Shown: positions 19,986 to 29,001 of the stretch, one piece after another
Position numbering within the stretch: the stretch's first letter is position 1
Layout: the number at the start of each line of letters is the position of its first letter
Assembly: GCA_028716725.1 (NCBI GenBank)
Contig: JAQUPG010000014.1
Coordinates: forward strand, 1 to 41,723
Source: Patescibacteria group bacterium
GTDB lineage: Bacteria > Patescibacteriota > Patescibacteriia > Patescibacteriales > JAQTRU01
Direction of reading: 5' to 3'
DNA: 41,723 bases
Translations under genes and position numbers: made by a program
The notes under the pieces: model-generated
The model's database searches: none
Told to the model about the DNA's origin: nothing
Seen by the model: only the letters and a program-made list of their open reading frames with translations

Positions 19986-22004
19986 TTATTTTAAATACTT
20001 AAAAATATAAATTTCTCCATCTCCGATTTCGGTCCAGGAATCGGCTTCTAATTTAGCTTCCGCCAGGATTTTAGGGAAAGCCCACCAGTATTTATTCAAA
20101 ACAAAATAACTTTGTTTAACGCCGGCAAGGTCCATGGCCGCATCCATAGTATCTCTGGCCGGTTTTTTGTAAACCATGTCTAAATAATACTGATAAAGCG
20201 CTCCGCCGGTGGGTATGGGGTAAAAATAAATATCGCCCGAATTCCCCTCGCCCCCTTTATCAAGGGGGTAATAATGGCTAAAGCCGAATTCGCGCAAAGC
20301 CGCGGCGCTTACCTGCTGGTTAGCCAGGACTATATAATCGCCGCTGGCGTCATTGGCAATCCAATTTACCGTGGCGATATCATTTTGCCCGGTTGAGTAG
20401 CCGTGAGAATTAAAGTAGCGGTCAAAACGCGGGTAAGAAAGATAAAGAGAAGTAGTAATTAAAATGGCCAGAAAAATAAGAAGGGGGATTTTTACAACTT
20501 TTTTTTGCTCCAAAATTTTTTCCAGCAAGCCGTAAAGAGGGATAATAATGAAGGGAAGAAGAATAATTACAATCAGGGACAGAATTCTTTCCAAATAGTC
20601 GCTTCTTTCATAAGAAATTAAAAAGTTAAAGGGAAGCCGGCTGGTTAAAATATAAGCGACGGCTAAAGAAATCGCAATGATTAAATTTAAAAAATAGATT
20701 TTGCAGTTTTGGCGATTGCGATAGGCGATAAACAAGCCGGACAAAATAAGGATAATGATTATAGTTTTTAGATTAAAAGCGTAAAGGTAGATGAAGTTCA
20801 GAATAAAATTTTCCCGGCCCGGGATAGTAATTTTTTCTAAAATGTCAGACGTGGTTGCGGTTTCGGCCAGGTCGGATGCCCCGCTATTTTTATTAACAAA
20901 ATAAAAGGCCAGGGGCAGAGACAGGCTGGAAAAAATAAAAACTAAAATATAAAAATATTTTTTTAATCTGTCTTTGTTGCTGTGATAAGCGGTTAAGGTT
21001 AAGGCGAAAAAGAGAGCAGGCAGGCCGGCTAAAGGGTGGCAAGCCAAAGATGCTAAAGCGAAAATATAAATAATAGCCAGTTCTTTCCGTTCAGAAACCG
21101 TAAGGCCGTAAAGGATGGCCAGAAAAAGAAAAAGATAAGCTAAGTTTTGCGGAGTGGTGGCGATAAAAAAAGAAAAAGGCAGGACTAAAATCGCTAACGG
21201 TAGTAAAAGATTAACTTTATCATGGCTAAAACATTTTTTTAAAAATTGGAAAATGGCGTTAGGCAGTAATATGGCCGCCAAGGCCGGAACCAATAATTTA
21301 TCCAGCCAGACAATAGGGAGGGCGGTAATTTTATGTAAAATTATAATTAAGCTGTATTGGCCAAGGTAATAAAAGGGTTTGGGATAGACCGCGCCGATTT
21401 TATCGATTAAAGCGGCCGTGGCTTGATGAATAAAAGGGTCAAAGCCGTAGCCGATTTTATAAACAATTACAGCAACAGATAAAGAAAGGAAGCAGTTAAG
21501 ACTAATTAGAAGAAGAAAAATTTTTTTCTGTGGCTGGAAAAGAGCTATGGCAAAGATGAGAATGAGAGTGGCGAGGCCGTAGAAAATGAAAAAATGAGAT
21601 GAAACTACTTCCCAGGGAGAGATAAGGGCAAAAGCAGCTCTGGCTTTAGACAAGGTGTAGGTAGCCAGACAGAAAGATAGGCCGTAGAAAAGAATAGAAA
21701 TAAAAAATAAATAGCCGTTTTTTTTTCGTTCCGGTTTCGGGTATTTTCCCGCCACCTTATAATAAAGTTTATAGTGGGCGGGATCCCGCTGCGGCGGTGA
21801 TAATTTATAATCGTAATCATGATTTTTCTTTTTCAGCTTATAAAGGATAATAATAAAACAAAAGCCGGACAAAGCCAGGCTTATAATAATGCCAATATTA
21901 TTCAGGCGATAGAGGCGGTAAATAGCCGCTCCGAAAAACGAAATCAAGCCGGTCAGGACAGCTAAGAAATACAGGCAGTTTTTTCCAAAGTATTTTTCCA
22001 TCAT
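19986..22004 (-). CDS. Large polytopic membrane protein, glycosyltransferase-C-like
   Basis: 672 aa, ~15 hydrophobic segments; GYGFDPFIHQATAALIDKIGAVYPKPFYYLGQY. Confidence 0.7.
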   Translation of the reverse strand: MMEKYFGKNCLYFLAVLTGLISFFGAAIYRLYRLNNIGIIISLALSGFCFIIILYKLKKKNHDYDYKLSPPQRDPAHYKLYYKVAGKYPKPERKKNGYLFFISILFYGLSFCLATYTLSKARAAFALISPWEVVSSHFFIFYGLATLILIFAIALFQPQKKIFLLLISLNCFLSLSVAVIVYKIGYGFDPFIHQATAALIDKIGAVYPKPFYYLGQYSLIIILHKITALPIVWLDKLLVPALAAILLPNAIFQFLKKCFSHDKVNLLLPLAILVLPFSFFIATTPQNLAYLFLFLAILYGLTVSERKELAIIYIFALASLACHPLAGLPALFFALTLTAYHSNKDRLKKYFYILVFIFSSLSLPLAFYFVNKNSGASDLAETATTSDILEKITIPGRENFILNFIYLYAFNLKTIIIILILSGLFIAYRNRQNCKIYFLNLIIAISLAVAYILTSRLPFNFLISYERSDYLERILSLIVIILLPFIIIPLYGLLEKILEQKKVVKIPLLIFLAILITTSLYLSYPRFDRYFNSHGYSTGQNDIATVNWIANDASGDYIVLANQQVSAAALREFGFSHYYPLDKGGEGNSGDIYFYPIPTGGALYQYYLDMVYKKPARDTMDAAMDLAGVKQSYFVLNKYWWAFPKILAEAKLEADSWTEIGDGEIYIFKYLK

Positions 22005-22110
22005 TTTTTAATCTTAGAGTGGGGCCTATCCTTATCATAGCAGATTTTAAGTTAGATTCAAATTTCCTTGCCATTATTGATGTTTTTTGCTAAGATAAGG
22101 GAATAAAAAT

Positions 22111-23940
22111 ATGGAGAAATTAAAAAAATTTAAAACCTGGGCAAAGAGAAAATGGCCGCTCCTGGCTGTGATAATTTTAGCGGTTATTTTTTTCTTTGGC
22201 GCTTCCAGCTATAACTATTTGACCCAGGCGGACGGGTTTGCGAAATGGTCTTCGCCGGACGAAACCGCCAATTATATTTTTTCTAAACTTTACGGCCAGA
22301 GCGGGCAAATGCAGGTATTTGAAAAATATAATTTGATAAGCGGCGATATAATCCATCCGCGAAGTTTCGGGAGCGCTAATGGCAATTTGAAACCCGTTAG
22401 CTTTTTAGGGATTATTTTAATTTACGGATTTCTGGCCGGCCTAACCAGCTTTAAAATATTGCCGTTTTTAACTCCCGCCTTCGCCGCTCTGGGGATTGTA
22501 TTTTTTTATCTCCTGATTAAAAAACTTTTTGGGCCGCGCAACGGCCTGATTTCGGCCTTCTTGTTGGCGTCTTTCCCGCCTTATATTTATTATTCGGCCC
22601 GGAGCATGTTTCATAACGTTTTGTTTGTCGTGCTCTTGATTTTTGGTTTGTATTTTGGCTTATTGGCGGCCGGGAAAAAATATGGGTGGAGAAAATTGGA
22701 TTTGTTAAACTGGCTTTTTATTGCCTTATCCGGTTTTCTTCTCGGCCTTGCTATTATTACCAGGACTTCGGAATTGCTTTGGCTAGGTCCGATGCTTGTT
22801 ATTATCTGGCTTTTTAATGTTAAAAAAATCGGTTTTACGAAATTAATATTTTTTTTATCGGCTTTATTTTTGGCAATCTTGCCTGTTCTTTATTGGGACC
22901 AAATCCTGTACGGCTCGCCAATGGCCGGCGGTTATCCGGAAATGAACCAGTCAATTGAGACTTTGGTTGAATCAGGCGGAGATTTAGTAAAAGCAACCGC
23001 CGTTGGTAATTTAGCTTATAGCCGGGAAATGTTCAATAAAATAAAAGGCGCTATTTTCCATTTCGGCTTTGCCCCGAGGCAGTCAATTAGAATGCTTTAT
23101 TATTATTTTGCCAACATGTTTCCCTGGCTTTTCTGGCCGGCGGTTTTAGGCGGGCTTTTGTTTTTTCAGAAACTTTTGCGCTGGAGAAAAAGGCATTTGG
23201 TTTATTTGATAGTTTACGGGATTATTTCCGTTATTTTGCTTTTTTATTACGGCAGCTGGATTTTTCACGACAATCCCGATCCTCGCAGTTTCACCATCGG
23301 CAATTCTTATACCCGTTATTGGCTGCCGATTTATCTTGGAGCCCTGCCCTTTGCCAGCTTATTTTTAATTAAATTTACCAAAGCGATATTTCCCGGTTTT
23401 TCCCAAAAATCCGAGTTGGAAAACGGTGGGGGCAACTCCTTAAACAAAGCTGTCTTGCCCGCAATTGGCAACTTCCTAAAAGGCCAATGCAAGCGTTTGC
23501 GCATAATTTTTTTCGTCAACAGCAGCCGGGTAATTCTTATCGCTTTGGTTTATTTTATTTCCATTTCCTTTGTTTTATTCGGCTCGGAAGAAGGCCTGGT
23601 TTATTCCGTAGAGAGCCAGAGAAAATCAAAGTATGAGCTGGAAAGAATTTTAGAGCTGACCGAATCCAATTCTGTTATTATTACCCGTTATCACGATAAG
23701 GTTTTTTTCCCGGAAAGGAAAGTTATTGTCGGCCTGTTTGACGATGACAGCATGAATGCCCGTTACGGGAAATTAATAAATTATTTGCCGGTTTATTATT
23801 ATAATTTTATTTTGCCGGAAAAAGATTTAAATTATTTGAATGAGGAGAAATTAAAAGCAGTGAACCTTATGATAACGCCGGTTGAAAAAATTACGGGAGA
23901 TTTTACTTTGTATGCCTTGGCAAAATATGAACCCCGTTAG
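22111..23940 (+). CDS. Membrane glycosyltransferase, GT39/ArnT-like
   Basis: KWSSPDETANYIFSKLYGQSG and many TM helices; last codons CCC CGT TAG lie in the repeat element starting at 23931. Confidence 0.8.
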   Translation: MEKLKKFKTWAKRKWPLLAVIILAVIFFFGASSYNYLTQADGFAKWSSPDETANYIFSKLYGQSGQMQVFEKYNLISGDIIHPRSFGSANGNLKPVSFLGIILIYGFLAGLTSFKILPFLTPAFAALGIVFFYLLIKKLFGPRNGLISAFLLASFPPYIYYSARSMFHNVLFVVLLIFGLYFGLLAAGKKYGWRKLDLLNWLFIALSGFLLGLAIITRTSELLWLGPMLVIIWLFNVKKIGFTKLIFFLSALFLAILPVLYWDQILYGSPMAGGYPEMNQSIETLVESGGDLVKATAVGNLAYSREMFNKIKGAIFHFGFAPRQSIRMLYYYFANMFPWLFWPAVLGGLLFFQKLLRWRKRHLVYLIVYGIISVILLFYYGSWIFHDNPDPRSFTIGNSYTRYWLPIYLGALPFASLFLIKFTKAIFPGFSQKSELENGGGNSLNKAVLPAIGNFLKGQCKRLRIIFFVNSSRVILIALVYFISISFVLFGSEEGLVYSVESQRKSKYELERILELTESNSVIITRYHDKVFFPERKVIVGLFDDDSMNARYGKLINYLPVYYYNFILPEKDLNYLNEEKLKAVNLMITPVEKITGDFTLYALAKYEPR

Positions 23941-24036
23941 AAATCTGCGGGGACATCTAAATTTAAATGGGAAAAGTATTTGAAAGATAAATAGTATGGT
24001 TATTGATAAAAAAAATAACAAAATTTCTAACGGGGT
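23931..24036 (+). mobile_element. 106-bp inverted-repeat (MITE-like) element, copy A
   Basis: ACCCCGTTAGAAAT ... ATTTCTAACGGGGT terminal inverted repeats; includes the start codon of miaB. Confidence 0.75.
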
Positions 24037-25330
24037 GAAAAATAAAAAGACATATTATATAATCACTATCGGTTGTCAAATGAACAAGTCAGATAGCGAG
24101 AGAGTAGCGGCTTACTTAGAAAAATATGGTTTTAGTTTGGCCAGGAATGAAACTAAGGCGGATTTAGTCGTGCTCACGACCTGCGGGGTGCGGCAAGCGG
24201 CCGAGGACCGAGTTTATGGTTTAGTGGGGGAAATTAAAAGGAAAAATCCAAAAGCGAAAATTGTTTTGACAGGGTGTTTGAGCGAGAGGAAAGACGTAAA
24301 GAAGAGATTGGGTGATAAGGTGGACGTGTGGCTGCCAATATCACAAATTTTAAATTTTAAATTTCAAATTTTAAAGAAAATCCGAAATCCGAAATCCGAA
24401 ATCCGAAATTGCGATTATTTAAAAATAAAACCGAAATATAGTTCAAAGTTTTCGGCTTTTCTAGCCATTGGGAACGGCTGTAATAATTTTTGCGCCTATT
24501 GCGTTGTGCCTTATGCGCGGGGGCGGGAAGTTTATCGGCCGGCTAAAGAAATTTTGGCGGAAGCGAAAAATTTAATAAAGAATGGGTATAGGGAGGTTAT
24601 TTTAATTGCGCAAAACGTTAATTCGTACAAAGACGGAAAAATTAATTTTTCTAAACTCTTGAAAATAGTCAATAATATCCCTGGTGATTTCTGGATAAGG
24701 TTCGCCACCAGCCACCCCAAGGATATGAGCAACGAGTTGATAAAAACCATGACGAATTGTGGAAGAGTCTGCAAGCATATACATCTGCCTGTGCAAGCCG
24801 GAAATGACAAAGTGTTGAAGGCGATGAACCGCAATTATACGGTGGCGCATTATAAAAATTTAATAAAAAACATCAGGCAAGCTATGCCTGAAGCATCAAT
24901 TACTACTGACGTTATCGTAGGTTTTCCGGGAGAGACGAAGAAGCAGTTTAGCAACACAGCTAAGTTATTTAGAAAAATAAAGTTCGATATGGCTTATATT
25001 GCCCGCTATAGCCCGCGTCCGGGAACAGCAGCTTATAAATTAAAAGATGATGTAGCGCCAGAAGAAAAGAAGAGGCGGGAAGAAGAATTAATGAAAATTT
25101 TGCGCAAAACCGCGCTGGAGAATAATGAAAAGTATTTGGGGAAAACCATAGAGGTGCTAATTAGCGGAAAAAATAAAAGAGGGGAGTGGTATGGGTATAC
25201 GGGGACGAATAAAAATGTGAAAATTAGAATTACGAATTACGAATTACGAATTACGAATCTAACAGGGAAGTTCGTGAAAGTTAAAATAACTAAGGTAAGA
25301 GATTTTGGGTTAGAAGGGACTATTGTGTAA
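23996..25330 (+). CDS. miaB: tRNA-2-methylthio-N6-dimethylallyladenosine synthase
   Basis: YYIITIGCQMNKSDSERVAAYLEKYGF; GNGCNNFCAYCVVPYARGRE radical SAM; C-terminal TRAM. Confidence 0.95.
   Translation: MVIDKKNNKISNGVKNKKTYYIITIGCQMNKSDSERVAAYLEKYGFSLARNETKADLVVLTTCGVRQAAEDRVYGLVGEIKRKNPKAKIVLTGCLSERKDVKKRLGDKVDVWLPISQILNFKFQILKKIRNPKSEIRNCDYLKIKPKYSSKFSAFLAIGNGCNNFCAYCVVPYARGREVYRPAKEILAEAKNLIKNGYREVILIAQNVNSYKDGKINFSKLLKIVNNIPGDFWIRFATSHPKDMSNELIKTMTNCGRVCKHIHLPVQAGNDKVLKAMNRNYTVAHYKNLIKNIRQAMPEASITTDVIVGFPGETKKQFSNTAKLFRKIKFDMAYIARYSPRPGTAAYKLKDDVAPEEKKRREEELMKILRKTALENNEKYLGKTIEVLISGKNKRGEWYGYTGTNKNVKIRITNYELRITNLTGKFVKVKITKVRDFGLEGTIV
24345..24408. repeat. Two back-to-back heptad arrays in the miaB coding sequence
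   Basis: ~4x AAATTTT/AAATTTC (24345-24372) and 4 perfect TCCGAAA (24381-24408). Confidence 0.95.
25229..25256. repeat. Heptad array, 4 perfect ATTACGA, in the miaB TRAM region
   Basis: attacgaattacgaattacgaattacga, encoding ITNYELRITN. Confidence 0.97.
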
Positions 25331-25339
25331 AGTGGAAAT

Positions 25340-26287
25340 ATGCCAATAAATAACAATAAAATTATCGTAGTTTTAGGCACAACCGCTTCAGGTAAAACTA
25401 AGCTTGGGGTGGATTTGGCGTATAAATTTAACGGGGAAATTATTAGCGCGGATAGTCGGCAGGTTTATAAGGGGATGGACATTGGGACTGGGAAAGACTT
25501 GAATGAATACGAAGTCAAAAGTCAAAAGTCAAAAGTCAAAAGTATCCCGTATCATTTGATAGACGTGGTTAATCCAAATACAAAATTCAGTTTGGCTAAA
25601 TATCAGAAACTGGCGTTTAAGGAGATTGATAGTATTTTAAAGAAAGGTAAGGTTCCGATTATTGTGGGCGGGACCGGTTTGTATTTGCAGGCCGTGGTTG
25701 ATAATTATAATTTAAGCGGGGCTAAGCCGGATAAAAAATTAAGGGGAAATTTAGAGAAAAAAACGGTGCCAGATTTATTTTCGGAACTCAAAAAAATAAA
25801 TCCTAAATTCGCCGAGCGATTGAACGAAAGTGAGAGAAAAAATAAAAGAAGATTGATCCGTTATATTGAGATAATGCAAGATAAGGGGGTTCGACCCCCC
25901 ATAGGGGGTCGAACCCCCAAAGCTGGTCATGACTTTTTTTTGTTGGGCTTAACCTGGCCTAAAGAGGTTTTAAAAGAAAGAATTTATAAAAGATTGATTG
26001 AGAGATTAGAAAAAGAAAATATGGCGGGGGAGGTGGAAAAATTACATAGAGAAGGGGTAGATTGGAAAAGATTGGAAAGTTTTGGTTTGGAATATAAATA
26101 TATTTCTCTATATCTGCAGGATAAGTCGAGTCATGAGGAAATGGTGGAAAAATTAAATATTGCTATCAGGCAATTTGCCAAAAAGCAGATGACCTGGTTC
26201 AGGCGTTGGGAAAAGCAGGGGAGAGAAATTCGTTGGATAAAAGACGGGAAAGAAGCGGAAAAACTGGTAAGGGAATTTTTAAAATAA
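25340..26287 (+). CDS. miaA: tRNA dimethylallyltransferase
   Basis: IIVVLGTTASGKTKLGVDLAYKFNGEIISADSRQVYKGMDIGTGK; PYHLIDVVNP; GGTGLY. Confidence 0.96.
   Translation: MPINNNKIIVVLGTTASGKTKLGVDLAYKFNGEIISADSRQVYKGMDIGTGKDLNEYEVKSQKSKVKSIPYHLIDVVNPNTKFSLAKYQKLAFKEIDSILKKGKVPIIVGGTGLYLQAVVDNYNLSGAKPDKKLRGNLEKKTVPDLFSELKKINPKFAERLNESERKNKRRLIRYIEIMQDKGVRPPIGGRTPKAGHDFFLLGLTWPKEVLKERIYKRLIERLEKENMAGEVEKLHREGVDWKRLESFGLEYKYISLYLQDKSSHEEMVEKLNIAIRQFAKKQMTWFRRWEKQGREIRWIKDGKEAEKLVREFLK
25514..25541. repeat. Heptad array, 4 perfect GTCAAAA, in miaA
   Basis: gtcaaaagtcaaaagtcaaaagtcaaaa, encoding VKSQKSKVKS. Confidence 0.97.
25885..25918. repeat. 34-bp GC-rich palindrome in frame within miaA
   Basis: GGGGGTTCGACCCCCCATAGGGGGTCGAACCCCC, encoding GVRPPIGGRTP. 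Confidence 0.95.
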
Positions 26288-26373
26288 ACAAGTCTTTTGT
26301 GAAATATTTATACGTGCTATAATAATAGTAGCTTAGTTTAATAAAATTAGTTTTTTTGCAAAGGAGGTATACC

Positions 26374-26559
26374 ATGCGTGACTTCCCCCCTGAAATTCCT
26401 GAGGTTTATAGAAATTTTAAGTTTTCACGATGGTCTGTAGAAACCGCACTATTACGTATTAAGGAGGCAGACGAGCGGCTACAACATATTGCAAGACCAT
26501 TCGAAGGACTTAGCTGTTCGGGAAAAGCCGCGGGGGTTAAGCCTTGGGCCAAGCCCTAA
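26374..26559 (+). CDS. Small hypothetical protein (61 aa)
   Basis: MRDFPPEIPEVYRNFKFSRWSVETALLRIKEADERLQHIARPF; SD aaaggagg; terminator at 26601. Confidence 0.65.
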   Translation: MRDFPPEIPEVYRNFKFSRWSVETALLRIKEADERLQHIARPFEGLSCSGKAAGVKPWAKP

Positions 26560-26600
26560 TTTTGTTCTTTCATCTGCAAAAACTGTTTTTAAAATAAAGA

Positions 26601-26630
26601 AGGGGCCGGTAGAATATACCAGCCCTTTTT
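26601..26630. terminator. Terminator between convergent genes
   Basis: aggggccggtagaatataccagcccttttt. Confidence 0.8.
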
Positions 26631-26635
26631 ATTTC

Positions 26636-28117
26636 TTAAAAGATCTCTGTCGGAGAAAGGTCTCTCTCGCAATACCAGCATCCGAGCTGGCCATCGCCCT
26701 GGTTGACAAATTTGGCGTTGGCTTCCGGGTCATTGTTGGTAATGCAATTGGGATTGGGGCAGCGTCCGATGCCTTGGATGATAGCGGGAGTTTCCATTTT
26801 TATCTTCTGAAATCTCCGATCCCGGACGCAGTTAAAGGTTATTTGCGGGGCTAAGGATGAAATGACTCCCATCGATTCGGAGGAGATAAATGACCCCGAG
26901 AGAACCAGGACATCTTTGAGTCCGTATTTTCTGGAAGGGACATCTTCAATGAGATGTCTTGCCCCGCCGCCAATCAGTTTTTGCCTTACCAAATATTCCC
27001 TTATGGCCAAGCCAAGGCCTTTGGGGATGTGGTCAATCACCATGCCGCTGTCTACTGGCCGGAAGAATTCGTGTTGTTTCGTACCTCCATTTCTTCCTCT
27101 TAAATATTCTTCGAAAGGGATGTCCTTCACGATTTGCATATTACTGGCCTGGATTTCCTCGCTTAAAGCGGTTCTTTCATTCCGGTTCTTAAAACCGGTT
27201 TCAAGGAGATGCATCCTGGTGGGAACTCCGAACCAGGCTTGTTCGTCAATAATCAATCTTGGATCGTGCCTGATTTCGGGAGCGAATTCGTTGACGTAAG
27301 GCATGGGGTGCATGATTAAAACATCATTTTTGAATTGCCGCAGGATGTTGGCGGTAAGCCTGAATCTAGTCTTGGCTCGTTCCAAAGCCATTGGGTCGCC
27401 GGTGAATCTCTCTTCCTGCAGTCGCGAACCGTAGATAATGTCGCAACCAGCAAGTAATTCCAGACTATCTCCTTCTTCCGCACCGGGGAAAAGTTTTTTG
27501 TAGTGTCCGGGTAGAGTAGTTTCCGGATCGGAAACCAGGGTGAGAGAAATGTTCTCGCGGAGAGCAAGCGCGCAGATAAGAGAATGGACAGTTCGGCCGT
27601 ACTTCAGATCTCCGAAGAATCCGATTTTGAAATCGTCCAGGTGGCCGAGTTTTTCGGAAATCGTGAGTAAATCCAGAAGGGTTTGGGTCGGGTGCTGGTT
27701 GGTGCCGTCTCCGCCGTTTTGAATTGAAATCGGACGGCCTTCTTTTTCCAGTATTTCGGCGATAAATCTTTGCGTTCCCTCTATTTTCGTCCGCATGACC
27801 AAAACATGCGCTCCCTGGCCGGCAAGCATTCTGGCAGTGTTGGCCAGACTTTCTTTTTTCGCCAGAGAAGTCGCTTCCTCCCCAATGATTTCCTTACATC
27901 TCCAGCCGAGCAAATCGGTCGCTTCCGCATAAGAGCCGCGGGTGCGGATACTGGGTTCAAGAAAGAGGAGGGTTACTTTTCTGCCCATAAAGAAAAGCCA
28001 GGATTCTCCGCCAGACTGTCTTTTTCTGGCCGTTGCGATTTGGCTTCGGCAACCGGGGATGATTCCCTCGAAAATTTCGTCTCGAGTGAAATCTCGGATG
28101 CTTATTATGTGTCTCAT
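26636..28117 (-). CDS. pyrBI: Fused aspartate carbamoyltransferase catalytic-regulatory protein (PyrB-PyrI)
   Basis: PyrB: FLEPSIRTRGSYAEATDLLG, FFGDLKYGRTVHSL, HPMPYVNE; PyrI C-terminus: MVIDHIPKGLGLAIREYL...GRCPNPNCITNNDPEA...LGCWYCE zinc site; SD caggagg. Confidence 0.94.
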   Translation of the reverse strand: MRHIISIRDFTRDEIFEGIIPGCRSQIATARKRQSGGESWLFFMGRKVTLLFLEPSIRTRGSYAEATDLLGWRCKEIIGEEATSLAKKESLANTARMLAGQGAHVLVMRTKIEGTQRFIAEILEKEGRPISIQNGGDGTNQHPTQTLLDLLTISEKLGHLDDFKIGFFGDLKYGRTVHSLICALALRENISLTLVSDPETTLPGHYKKLFPGAEEGDSLELLAGCDIIYGSRLQEERFTGDPMALERAKTRFRLTANILRQFKNDVLIMHPMPYVNEFAPEIRHDPRLIIDEQAWFGVPTRMHLLETGFKNRNERTALSEEIQASNMQIVKDIPFEEYLRGRNGGTKQHEFFRPVDSGMVIDHIPKGLGLAIREYLVRQKLIGGGARHLIEDVPSRKYGLKDVLVLSGSFISSESMGVISSLAPQITFNCVRDRRFQKIKMETPAIIQGIGRCPNPNCITNNDPEANAKFVNQGDGQLGCWYCERDLSPTEIF

Positions 28118-28213
28118 TTTGTTCCTCCTGTTCGGATAAACCATGAACGTTTATAAAATCAGAGTTTTTTTGAAGTTTTTTCTCCTTTTATTTTAAAGAT
28201 CATTTTTTGCCTA

Positions 28214-28246
28214 AAAAAATATCCCGTCCACTGGACGGGATATTTT
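28214..28246. terminator. Stem-loop terminator
   Basis: aaaaaaatatcccgtccactggacgggatatttta. Confidence 0.75.
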
Positions 28247-28409
28247 AGGAAATAGTATCTCCACAAGGTGAGATCACCTCGCGGAAAGGATATTTTAAAT
28301 TTTTTTTATTGATATAGTTATCCACAGATCTGATTATTACTGGTTAAATTACTAACAGTATAGAGCATAATTTAAAACCTGTCAAATCTTTGTTGAAAAT
28401 AGTTAAATT

Positions 28410-28766
28410 TTAGGCGGCTTGGGGAATTTTTGGTATATCCCCATCTCCTCCATGAATTTTTTTCTCTATTTCATTGGCCTCCCTAATAGTCTTTGAGAAT
28501 TTTTCCCTTATTCTTGCTTCCGTTTTCTTTACAATCATTATTTTTATCTTTTGCTCCAGGGTCAACAGAAAACTTTCTTTAGCAATATGATTCTTCTCTA
28601 TAGCTTTAAATTGGTCAACGATAGTAGAAATTATTTCTTCCTCATCTATATCTTCCGGGTTATAATCTCTGTCATTTCTTATTATCTCCAAAATATCTGA
28701 AATTTTTTCCCGGATTTCCAAATCTTCAAGATTGCCCTCTATGTTTTTGGGTTTTTCTCGATTCAT
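28410..28766 (-). CDS. Hypothetical charged helical protein
   Basis: MNREKPKNIEGNLEDLEIREKISDILEIIRNDRDYNPEDIDEEEIISTIVDQ; in series with gatB. Confidence 0.7.
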   Translation of the reverse strand: MNREKPKNIEGNLEDLEIREKISDILEIIRNDRDYNPEDIDEEEIISTIVDQFKAIEKNHIAKESFLLTLEQKIKIMIVKKTEARIREKFSKTIREANEIEKKIHGGDGDIPKIPQAA

Positions 28767-28781
28767 ATTTGTCAGTTAAAT

Positions 28782-28997
28782 TTAAGCTGCTACTTTTTCT
28801 TTTGACTCTTCTTCCGGATTTTTTTCTGCTTCATCCAAGCCGGCTGCTTCAAATGCTTTTTTTAAGCTGTCTCTCGCTTCTTCACCCTCTCTTCTTAATC
28901 CGGCCTTTCTGGCTTCTGCCATCCGTTTTTCCGTATCAGGATTTTCTGACTTAGCGCCAGGGCCTCCAAAACCGCCAAATTGTTCAAATCTTGGCAT
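28782..28997 (-). CDS. Small hypothetical protein
   Basis: MPRFEQFGGFGGPGAKSENPDTEKRMAEARKAGLRREGEE; starts 5 nt after gatB stop. Confidence 0.65.
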   Translation of the reverse strand: MPRFEQFGGFGGPGAKSENPDTEKRMAEARKAGLRREGEEARDSLKKAFEAAGLDEAEKNPEEESKEKVAA

Positions 28998-29001
28998 ATT
29001 T

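Noticed and set aside
24345-25541. CRISPR-like arrays from 28-bp repeats
   Set aside because: These are 4x7-bp tandem units without spacers, inside coding sequence; no cas genes.
26862-28156. Plus-strand ORFs antisense to pyrBI
   Set aside because: Shadow frames of a clear PyrBI coding sequence.
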